DNA of 6,136 bases, taken from positions 1 through 6,136 of the forward strand of contig CAZTLI010000340.1 of assembly GCA_964614375.1 (NCBI GenBank), read 5' to 3'. This document shows positions 1 to 5,670 of the stretch, one piece after another. Made by a program: the position numbers and the translations under genes. The stretch is from CAZTLI01 sp964614375. Its GTDB lineage: Bacteria; Chloroflexota; Anaerolineae; Aggregatilineales; Phototrophicaceae. The notes under the pieces are model-generated. The model was not told the origin of the DNA. It saw nothing but the letters and a program-made list of their open reading frames with translations, and made no database searches. The stretch's first letter is position 1, and every line of letters begins with the position of its first letter.

Positions 1-1685
1 TCAACCGCTTCGCAGATGTAATCTGCCGGATATTCCAGCTCGAACATGTCTCGATTATGCTGCGGATAGCCCCACTGTGCCACTTGCATCGCGCCGCTAT
101 CGAACCACACGTCGATGAGTTCTGGCACGCGCCGCATCGTGCCCCCCGTACCCTTTGGATTAGGAAATGTGACCTCATCGACATAGGGACGGTGCAAATC
201 GAGTTCGGACTGATCCTGCCCCGTCAATTCGCTCAACTCCTGCACACTGCCGACACATACCATATCGCCCGTCTGGTCATCGACCCAAACAGGCAGCGGC
301 GTGCCCCAGAAGCGTTCGCGTCCGAGTGCCCAATCCTTCAAGTCATCCAACCAGTTGCCAAAGCGACCATCGCGGATATGTTCTGGCACCCACTTGATCG
401 TTTGATTGAGCGCCACCATCCGATCACGGTATTCGGTCGTGCGGATGAACCATGTTTCACGCGCAAAGTACATCAATGCCGTTTTACAACGCCAACAGAA
501 TGGATAGCTGTGTTCATAGCCTTCCGATTTATACAGCAAACCGCGCTCGTTCAGATCGCGCGTGATTTCGGGGTCGGCCTCTTTGAACCACATGCCCCGA
601 AACTTGGTCACGGCGTCGATAAACGTGCCTTCCGACGACACTGTTCGCAGGACAGGCAGATTGTACTTGTGCCCCATTTCCATATCGTCCTGCCCAAATG
701 CAGGCGCGACATGGACGATACCCGTACCATCCGTCGTGCTGACAAAATCGCCCGTGATGACATAGGCGTGGTCTTCTTCCACGGTCAGGAAGGTATACAG
801 CGGGTTATAACGCTGCCCAACAAGGTCTTTGCCTTTGAAGCGTTTGACGACCTTGTAATTTTCCGGTTCGACGAGAACCTTTTCGACCAAATCGGCGGCA
901 AGTATCAGGTTTTCCGTGCCATCCCCACCCGGCGACGGCCCCTCGACCTGCACATAGTCGATGTCTTCACCAACAGCCAGCGCCGCGTTACCCGGCAGTG
1001 TCCACGGTGTTGTCGTCCAGGCAAGGAAATACACACCCGGCTTGTCTTTCAACGGAAAACGCACAAATACGCTGGGGTCAACCACATCTTCGTACCCTAG
1101 CGATACCTCGTGACTGCTCAAAGGCGTGCCACAGCGCGGGCAAAAGGGAACGACTTTGTAGCCTTTGAACAACAGTTCCTTATCCCATAGCTGTTTGAGT
1201 ACCCACCACACGCTTTCGATATAGTCGTTGGTGAAGGTCACATAGGCATTGTCTAAATCCACCCAGTAGGCAGTGCGTTCCGTAAATTTTTCCCATTCGG
1301 AGATATAACGGAACACGCTGGCTTTGCATTTCTCGTTGAATTCGGCGATGCCATAGTCTTCGATTTGATGCTTATGTGTGAAACCGAGTTCTTTTTCGAC
1401 TTCGATTTCGACGGGGAGACCGTGGGTGTCCCACCCGCCGCGTCGCAGGCAATAATAGCCCTGCATCACTTTGTAGCGGGGGAACATATCTTTAAAGGCA
1501 CGCGCCAGCACATGATGGCTGCCCGGTCTACCATTAGCAGTCGGCGGCCCTTCATAAAAGACATAGCGCGGCGCATTTTCACGGCCTTCTGTCGTGCGCG
1601 CAAACACACGATTCATGCGCCAGAAGTCAAGCTGCTCTTGCTCTAACTTCTGGATATTGACTCTCGAATTGACAGGTTTAAACAT
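1..1685 (-). CDS. ileS: Isoleucyl-tRNA synthetase, N-terminal 561 residues (3' end outside window)
   Basis: Class I aminoacyl-tRNA synthetase of the cytoplasm that activates isoleucine with ATP and charges tRNA-Ile. The reading frame is open from ATG at 1685 to the window edge. In order it shows: the adenylate-binding signature at residues 45-60 (EGPPTANGRPGSHHVL), where the usual HxGH is replaced by G55-S-H-H58; WDTHGLP (85-91); a CxxC (C182, C185); the CP1 editing domain with WTTTPWT (223-229) and HVAPAFGQDD (325-334), so proofreading looks intact; a second CxxC (C397, C400); WALGRERFWG (452-461); and DVWFDSG (525-531). The KMSKS loop and anticodon-binding domain lie beyond the window. The start is supported by GGAG six bases upstream and by the typical distance to the signature motif. 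Isoleucine codons are strongly biased: 16 ATC and 1 ATA. The gene probably has its own promoter and leader at 1686-1885. Confidence 0.97.
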   Translation of the reverse strand, partial: MFKPVNSRVNIQKLEQEQLDFWRMNRVFARTTEGRENAPRYVFYEGPPTANGRPGSHHVLARAFKDMFPRYKVMQGYYCLRRGGWDTHGLPVEIEVEKELGFTHKHQIEDYGIAEFNEKCKASVFRYISEWEKFTERTAYWVDLDNAYVTFTNDYIESVWWVLKQLWDKELLFKGYKVVPFCPRCGTPLSSHEVSLGYEDVVDPSVFVRFPLKDKPGVYFLAWTTTPWTLPGNAALAVGEDIDYVQVEGPSPGGDGTENLILAADLVEKVLVEPENYKVVKRFKGKDLVGQRYNPLYTFLTVEEDHAYVITGDFVSTTDGTGIVHVAPAFGQDDMEMGHKYNLPVLRTVSSEGTFIDAVTKFRGMWFKEADPEITRDLNERGLLYKSEGYEHSYPFCWRCKTALMYFARETWFIRTTEYRDRMVALNQTIKWVPEHIRDGRFGNWLDDLKDWALGRERFWGTPLPVWVDDQTGDMVCVGSVQELSELTGQDQSELDLHRPYVDEVTFPNPKGTGGTMRRVPELIDVWFDSGAMQVAQWGYPQHNRDMFELEYPADYICEAV

Positions 1686-1815
1686 GGTGCTCTCCATACG
1701 CGATACGGGTTAATACGGACTTATCAGGCTAACAAGTGACATACGACAGATTAGCGGGATATTCGTATCCAACCAATGACCCGCGATGCGAGCATAAACC
1801 ATCTCGGCACCACGT
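1682..1815 (-). promoter_or_regulatory. Candidate ileS leader control region (leader ORF plus competing hairpins)
   Basis: This untranslated stretch between the leader start and the ileS start codon can fold in several mutually exclusive ways. GGATA-CGAA-TATCC makes a 5-bp hairpin (1757-1770) inside the isoleucine-rich part of the leader ORF. ATACGA (1763-1768) can instead pair with TCGTAT (1741-1746), or GATACG (1764-1769) with CGTATC (1702-1707). CGGGT (1779-1783) can pair with ACCCG (1706-1710). GCTAA (1751-1755) pairs with TTAGC (1728-1732). ACGTGGTGC (1807-1815) can pair over nine bases, one of them a G-U, with GCACCATGT (1682-1690), covering both start codons. No stem is followed by a T run, so any control would act on translation rather than by intrinsic termination. 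The pairings were found by eye; short ones are expected by chance, so regulation is inferred. Confidence 0.4.
1751..1813 (-). CDS. Putative isoleucine-rich leader peptide upstream of ileS (20 aa)
   Basis: A short ORF with GTG start (1813), 20 codons and a TAA stop. A perfect AGGAGG (1821-1826) lies seven bases upstream of the start codon, the best-formed ribosome binding site in the window. The peptide begins VVPRWFML and ends VIGWIRISR, with isoleucine at positions 13, 16 and 18, encoded ATT, ATA and ATA. The visible part of ileS uses ATC 16 times out of 17, so the leader uses the codons the neighbouring gene avoids. It is out of frame with ileS and ends 65 bases before its start codon, so it is not an N-terminal extension. 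By analogy with amino-acid leader peptides, a ribosome stalled here when Ile-tRNA is scarce could change the downstream fold and raise ileS expression. That role is inference; a chance ORF is the alternative. Confidence 0.5.
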   Translation of the reverse strand: MVPRWFMLASRVIGWIRISR

Positions 1816-1820
1816 AAGCA

Positions 1821-1826
1821 CCTCCT
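1821..1826 (-). promoter_or_regulatory. Consensus Shine-Dalgarno AGGAGG of the leader ORF
   Basis: A perfect AGGAGG seven bases before the GTG at 1813. It sits about 135 bases upstream of the ileS start, so it cannot serve ileS, which has its own GGAG at 1692-1695. Its presence in an otherwise non-coding gap is the main argument that the small ORF is translated. Confidence 0.6.
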
Positions 1827-1856
1827 AAATTAAAAGAAAACAGGCTCTAATGACTA

Positions 1857-1885
1857 ATTGTAATGATTGTGAAATATCGCCACAA
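1857..1885 (-). promoter_or_regulatory. Candidate sigma-70-type promoter for ileS and its leader
   Basis: Reading the minus strand, TTGTGG (1880-1885) is followed after exactly 17 bases by TACAAT (1857-1862), which matches the -10 consensus in five of six positions; the -35 matches in three of six. Transcription would begin near 1850, about 25 bases before the AGGAGG of the leader ORF. The region is AT-rich compared with the flanking genes. Its position between the upstream operon and the leader ORF fits an independent start for ileS, but there is no experimental support. Confidence 0.45.
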
Positions 1886-1946
1886 GCATTATGACGCAGT
1901 TTCTAAAATTGCGGTAGGGGCAATCGACACAGGCGACTGCGGTGGC

Positions 1947-2480
1947 CTATTGTGCCGGAAGTTCCATCGGTTCGGGGATACCACCACCCCAAAAAATTTC
2001 ACGCGAGAGGCGGAATCGAGTCTGCCCGATGTCATCTCGATAGCCACCCGCAATCGTCACGTCCCAGCGCATGGCAAAAATCGAGAAATAAACCTCTCCC
2101 GTACACTGCCCGACATTTTGACCGGGCGTAAAGGTTATGCGCTGCTCAGAGCAGGTGCCTGGCGGAATCCGACATTGACCACCCTGGTCGATGTAAAACT
2201 GCACAACATCACAGGCTTCGGTATGGGTGGCATAGACCCACTCATCAACACCATACGCCAGATTCTCATGTTCAACTTCGGTCACATTCGCGGGCAACGG
2301 CGCGCTCGCCGGAAACAAAATACTATACAACACGCCGATAACATTAGTACCGATATAGATTGCAAATAGGATGGCGACCACCCCAACCACGATGGTCAGC
2401 CATGGTCGCCGCTGGTTCGACTGTGTTTCGCCAGTGGATTCGACAGACGAATCAGGGTGTCCACTGCTGTCGATATTCAA
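1947..2480 (-). CDS. Single-pass membrane protein with four-cysteine extracytoplasmic domain (177 aa)
   Basis: I do not recognise a named family. A polar, Ser/Thr-rich cytoplasmic tail (1-26, ending NQRRPW) precedes a hydrophobic segment at about 28-56. The rest should lie outside the membrane by the positive-inside rule. It has four cysteines (C90, C103, C110, C126), enough for two disulfides. The motifs GVDEW (77-81), DVVQFY (91-96), CR (103-104) and PGQ (119-121) occur in the same order in the neighbour at 2452-2985, suggesting paralogy. The start is TTG: the frame has a TGA three codons upstream and no ATG or GTG before the membrane segment, and AAGGG (2491-2495) lies ten bases before it. 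The gene overlaps its upstream neighbour by 29 nt in another frame, so translation is probably coupled. It is the last gene of the operon, ending with TAG at 1947-1949. Confidence 0.82.
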   Translation of the reverse strand: MNIDSSGHPDSSVESTGETQSNQRRPWLTIVVGVVAILFAIYIGTNVIGVLYSILFPASAPLPANVTEVEHENLAYGVDEWVYATHTEACDVVQFYIDQGGQCRIPPGTCSEQRITFTPGQNVGQCTGEVYFSIFAMRWDVTIAGGYRDDIGQTRFRLSREIFWGGGIPEPMELPAQ

Positions 2481-2985
2481 TGACCGTCATCCCTTCTGCA
2501 TTCAAGAATGGGTCTGCGTTTGGTTCACCGGGTTGGATAATAATCTCAGTAATTTGCAACAGGGCATTAAAACCGGTACTGGAATTGTCAAATACACAGT
2601 GGAAACGATAGCGTTCTAAACCCTGGCCGGGAATATAGTTGCTAAAATCACCTGTCTCTGGGAAGCGGCGACAAACACTATTGGGTTCGGTGGGGTCATT
2701 ACCATAAAACTCATTAATCCGCTCCTGATAGAAGGCCACCACATCTTCTGGCGTCACACCCGGCACGCGATAAAAACGACTCATATTGCCGCGCGCTGCT
2801 GCCCCGCTCGTGCCCCATTCTTCTGCGCCGGGATACAAGGCCACATCAAACGGCCCACGGCGTGATGCCTGGTCAATATTGACGGAAATAAATGCGCCAA
2901 TCAGCAACAAGCTCGCTAAGAATACAGCCAGTAACCCAACCCGAAGTATCGAAATTTTACCATCGCGTCCCAACAAAAAGGACAT
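2452..2985 (-). CDS. Single-pass membrane protein with extracytoplasmic YPGA/DVVxFY domain (177 aa)
   Basis: A short basic N-terminus (to about residue 15) is followed by one membrane segment (about 16-35) and an extracytoplasmic domain. That domain has LYPGAEEW (50-57), FYRVPGVTPEDVVAFY (71-86), CR (105-106), PGQ (119-121) and C130; C105 and C130 could form a disulfide. The 'YPGA ... (T)PEDVVAFY' layout resembles a type of secreted domain I recall from Chloroflexota-like proteins, but I cannot give it a family name. The start is firm: AGGAGG (2992-2997) lies six bases upstream of the ATG and is built into the last codons of the preceding TPR gene, whose stop is one base away. Its 3' end overlaps the next gene by 29 nt. 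The shared motifs and equal length (177 aa) point to a diverged tandem duplicate of the 1947-2480 product. Function unknown. Confidence 0.88.
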   Translation of the reverse strand: MSFLLGRDGKISILRVGLLAVFLASLLLIGAFISVNIDQASRRGPFDVALYPGAEEWGTSGAAARGNMSRFYRVPGVTPEDVVAFYQERINEFYGNDPTEPNSVCRRFPETGDFSNYIPGQGLERYRFHCVFDNSSTGFNALLQITEIIIQPGEPNADPFLNAEGMTVIEYRQQWTP

Positions 2986-2986
2986 C

Positions 2987-3784
2987 TTAAGCCTCCTCGA
3001 TTAAGGTGAGCATGTGCTCAATATCCCGTGCCAACGCCTGCCCGAATAGTGTCGTCTGGAAACGCGCGGCGCTGGCTTCCCAAAACGCAATACCTGATTG
3101 AATCAGGTGAGTTGATGGTTGTTCCATTTTCGCCATACAAAACAGCAAATACTGAGACATCAACTTGCGATAGTCTTCCTCTGCAATTGGGGCAACAACC
3201 TCTAAATCCGTCTGCGCCTCATCAAACTGCCCCAGACGATACCGCGCATGACCCAGATCAAAGCGTGTAATGAATGGCGCGCCCTGTGCTAATGCTTGCG
3301 CTAAGTAATCAACTGCTTCTGCATACTGCCCCTTTGCTAACAGTGTACGTCCAAATCCATACAAAGGAAAGTGGTCTGCCGGCCTCAATTGTAAGGCTTT
3401 CGTCAAGATACCTTCACTCAATTCCAATTCGCCAAGCTGCCGATAGACATTGCCCAGAAGGGTCAGCACATTCACATCCGCGCGATTGGCCTGTACCAGA
3501 TGCTGGAGGATGTCTCGGGCGGCTTCGAGTTCACCGTTGATGACATGGCGCTGTGCCCGTGTATAGGGCGTGACCATGCCCCGATTGCCCCAGAGCACAA
3601 TCAACTGAAGCATCAACAGCGCCCCAAACAAACCAATCAACACGGTCTGGCGCGCATCGAACGGCACAACTGCCAGCAAAAACAGCAGTGCAGTGAGGAT
3701 ACAAACAGCCATCACGAAGGCAATTTGTGATGGACGATCCCAATGGCGAAGATGGCGCACGAAACGCGCAGTGAGTGTCCCCAT
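2987..3784 (-). CDS. Membrane-anchored TPR protein, two TM segments (265 aa)
   Basis: A basic N-terminus (RFVRHLRHWDR) leads into two membrane segments (about 21-41 and 47-65) joined by a short loop. A cytoplasmic TPR domain follows from about residue 75. Helical repeats with the TPR pattern are visible at about 74-100 (GELEAARDIL), 105-135 (LGNVYRQLGELELSEGILTKAL), 139-168 (LYGFGRTLLAKGQYAEAVDYL) and 173-200 (DLGHARYRLGQFDEA). The C-terminus carries SGIAFW (230-235) and then TLFGQALARDI (245-255), which align without gaps to the same region of the protein at 3794-4669. TPRs bind other proteins; no partner or enzymatic residue is visible. It follows its upstream neighbour after 9 nt with only a weak ribosome binding site (AGGG), so it probably relies on coupling. 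Its last codons supply the ribosome binding site of the next gene. Confidence 0.9.
   Translation of the reverse strand: MGTLTARFVRHLRHWDRPSQIAFVMAVCILTALLFLLAVVPFDARQTVLIGLFGALLMLQLIVLWGNRGMVTPYTRAQRHVINGELEAARDILQHLVQANRADVNVLTLLGNVYRQLGELELSEGILTKALQLRPADHFPLYGFGRTLLAKGQYAEAVDYLAQALAQGAPFITRFDLGHARYRLGQFDEAQTDLEVVAPIAEEDYRKLMSQYLLFCMAKMEQPSTHLIQSGIAFWEASAARFQTTLFGQALARDIEHMLTLIEEA
2992..2997 (-). promoter_or_regulatory. Shine-Dalgarno AGGAGG inside the end of the upstream TPR gene
   Basis: The Glu-Glu-Ala codons that end the 265-aa TPR protein (GAG GAG GCT) contain a perfect AGGAGG placed six bases before the ATG at 2985. Protein end and ribosome binding site are therefore shared, which fixes the start of the 177-aa protein and ties the two genes together. 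Confidence 0.85.
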
Positions 3785-3793
3785 ACGTACTGT

Positions 3794-4669
3794 TTACCCT
3801 AGATTGCCTGCGTCGGCGTCCGCCAGCGCCTGTTCAATCGCGACGATTTCATAGCGCAGTGTCTGTCCATAGGCCGTACCTTCAAGCGCGTTCAAACCCG
3901 ATTTCCACGCCGCAAGTCCAGACCGCGCACTCATCATCTTCGCAGTGGCGTTCACTGCCCCTTTTGTGTCGCCTTCAGCCTGGTAAGCCTGTGCCAGGTG
4001 ATAATAAACACGCACGCCATACATCGCTGGCATGGCGTGTTGTGCTGCTTCTTGGAAGGCCGCTAATGCGTCTTTCTCGTTGCCAGCAAATTGCCGTACA
4101 AAACCCAATTCTGCCCAGATAACGGGCTGGCCCGGTGTGAGTTCGGCAGCCTTTTGCAGCGCGCCTGCCGCTTCATCATAAGCCGCCTGCAATCGGTAAC
4201 CATTCGCCAGCGTGACATAGGCACTGGCATCATTGGGAAACAGTTGGACAGCGCGGTCTGCCGTCGCTTGCGCTTTCGCCAATTGTCCCGAATAGGCATA
4301 GGCACTGGTCAGCAGCATTAACACATCGCTGGTTTCTTTACCTTCCTGTATAGACTTTTCCAGCAGCGGAATCGCCTCGCCGAAACGAAACGATTCAATC
4401 AGACGATAGGCATCGGCATAACCTGAACCCCGTTCGCGCGTTTGACGAGCCAGCAGCAGCGCCACCAATCCGAACAGCAGCAAAAACATCACGCCGGACA
4501 TGCACAGCCCTGCTAAACCCAATTGCACAGTCGGGGATACCCCAATTTCGGCTTCGTTGCTGCCAAATAGTTCCACCGCCATCGTCACGGCAAAAATCAA
4601 CACACCCAGAAACGCCAGGCCGCCCGCAACAAATGTCGCCACCCATACCACCAAATGGCGTCTACTCAT
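3794..4669 (-). CDS. Membrane-anchored TPR protein, two TM segments (291 aa)
   Basis: A basic N-terminus (MSRRH), a membrane segment (about 7-33), an acidic outside loop (34-47, LFGSNEAEIG) and a second membrane segment (48-74) are followed by ARQTRER, placing the remainder in the cytoplasm. TPR-like repeats run from about 84 to 245: YADAYRLIESFRFGEAIPLL (84-103), LTSAYAYSGQLAKAQATADRA (120-140), YVTLANGYRLQAAYDEAAGAL (151-171), WAELGFVRQFAGNEKDALAAF (185-205) and YHLAQAYQAEGDTKGAV (223-239). The C-terminus has SGLAAW (250-255) and TAYGQTLRYEI (265-275), shared with both TPR neighbours. GGAGG (4677-4681) lies seven bases upstream of the ATG, and the start overlaps the preceding stop as ATGA. 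It is probably a structural or scaffolding protein; partner unknown. Confidence 0.92.
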   Translation of the reverse strand: MSRRHLVVWVATFVAGGLAFLGVLIFAVTMAVELFGSNEAEIGVSPTVQLGLAGLCMSGVMFLLLFGLVALLLARQTRERGSGYADAYRLIESFRFGEAIPLLEKSIQEGKETSDVLMLLTSAYAYSGQLAKAQATADRAVQLFPNDASAYVTLANGYRLQAAYDEAAGALQKAAELTPGQPVIWAELGFVRQFAGNEKDALAAFQEAAQHAMPAMYGVRVYYHLAQAYQAEGDTKGAVNATAKMMSARSGLAAWKSGLNALEGTAYGQTLRYEIVAIEQALADADAGNLG

Positions 4670-5670
4670 AACACCGCCTCCGCTGCCAGAACAGCCAGTC
4701 CAACCTCACCATCCACCAATTTCGCAGCGAGCGCTACATCGTCGGCTAAGACAGCGCGCAGCACCCTGGCCTGATTGTCTTTGAGGATGAATTCCCATTC
4801 TTCAATCCCGCCCTGTACCTTTTTCATCCATTCGAGTTGTCCGACAGCAGCCTCTTGCTGCCCAAGTCGCATATAGGCACGCGCAAGATACAGGTGAATC
4901 AACAGGCGATGTCGGGTATCTTTTATTTTGTGCTTGAGTGCATCATTAAGATGATGAATCACATCTTCAGACCGCCCCATCCGGTCTTCAATCATGCCCA
5001 GATTGTAGGCCGCCACCCAATCATCGGGCGACAATTCATAGGCACGCAGGCCAGCGTCCCGGGCGGCTGCATAATCCCCCCCTTGCAACGCCAATTCCGC
5101 CAGCCCGCTATAGGCCACAGCCGAATCGGGCTGCAATGTCAACATTGTTTCATAATCGCGACGTGCGCGACCTAATTTATCCCACAACCGCAGCAGCCGC
5201 GCGCGAAATTCGTAGTGATGCAGGGTATCGGGTTCGCCCTTTATGAGACCATCCATGATTTTCACCGCTTCGGCATAATCATTGTTCCGCAGCGCCTTTA
5301 TCGCGCGCTGATATTCCTGTGGCACGCGATTGCGAAAGACGAATATACCCGCGATAATCCACCCCACTGCCGCGCCAAAAATCAAGGGGAGTGCATCTGG
5401 AAAAAACAAGATGCCAAGTAAAATTACGCCAAAGGCAGGCGCGAGAATCGCCAACCAGCGCATCCGTGCCTGACGTGGCAAACGCCCGCCGATGATGATT
5501 GCTGCACCAATCACAAACGTCAGCACCAGCAGCGATTGCACAACAGGCACCCAATCGTTGCCTTCTATCACTGCATTCAGCATCAAGCTCGCAAGGCCCG
5601 TGCTGCCAAGAAGCGCGATCAGCAAGCGGGAACGGGCAGGGCCTAAAAATTGGTAAATTCGGTTTATCAT
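4666..5670 (-). CDS. Membrane protein with four TM segments and C-terminal TPR domain (334 aa)
   Basis: The first third is membrane-embedded, with hydrophobic segments at about 15-35, 42-61, 72-90 and 93-112. The basic stretch GGRLPRQARMR (61-71) between the second and third, and FRNRVPQ after the fourth, place both ends in the cytoplasm. TPR-like repeats follow: 120-147 (AIKALRNNDYAEAVKIM), 153-182 (LLRLWDKLGRARRDYETML), 186-215 (YSGLAELALQGGDYAAARDAG), 221-247 (YNLGMIEDRMGRSEDVIHHL) and 259-283 (HLYLARAYMRLGQQEAAVGQL). The C-terminal region has GGIEEW (287-292) and a helix that aligns without gaps to the other two TPR proteins, though less closely. The ATG overlaps the upstream stop as ATGA and I see no Shine-Dalgarno, so initiation probably depends on re-initiation after the upstream gene. 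Function unknown. Confidence 0.92.
   Translation of the reverse strand: MINRIYQFLGPARSRLLIALLGSTGLASLMLNAVIEGNDWVPVVQSLLVLTFVIGAAIIIGGRLPRQARMRWLAILAPAFGVILLGILFFPDALPLIFGAAVGWIIAGIFVFRNRVPQEYQRAIKALRNNDYAEAVKIMDGLIKGEPDTLHHYEFRARLLRLWDKLGRARRDYETMLTLQPDSAVAYSGLAELALQGGDYAAARDAGLRAYELSPDDWVAAYNLGMIEDRMGRSEDVIHHLNDALKHKIKDTRHRLLIHLYLARAYMRLGQQEAAVGQLEWMKKVQGGIEEWEFILKDNQARVLRAVLADDVALAAKLVDGEVGLAVLAAEAVL

Noticed and set aside
57..1100. A 347-codon open frame on the plus strand
   Set aside because: It lies fully antisense to ileS, whose motifs are unmistakable in the minus-strand frame. The plus-strand translation has no recognisable domain and is explained by the codon bias of ileS.
1751..1813. 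The small ORF as an N-terminal extension of ileS
   Set aside because: It is in a different frame, ends with TAA 65 bases before the ileS ATG, and the visible IleRS N-terminus is already complete relative to its signature motif.
1799..1815. T-box-like sequence (CGTGGTGCCGAG, resembling GGTGGTACCGCG) upstream of ileS
   Set aside because: Only about 9 of 13 consensus positions match. It lies about 125 bases from the start codon with no terminator or clear sequestering stem and too little leader upstream for Stem I from the likely promoter, and it overlaps a well-formed ribosome binding site and ORF. A covariance search with the T-box model (RF00230) would settle it; a significant hit would overturn this rejection.
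1895..1913. Imperfect hairpin after the last operon gene (CGCA...TGCG with TTT/AAA inner pairs), possible terminator
   Set aside because: The stem is short and mismatched and no T run follows, so I do not call it an intrinsic terminator. The end of the operon transcript is not visible from the sequence, and read-through into ileS remains possible.
1863..2369. A 168-codon open frame on the plus strand
   Set aside because: It is antisense to the 177-aa membrane protein, which has a membrane segment, motifs shared with its neighbour and a place in the operon. The plus-strand product shows none of these.
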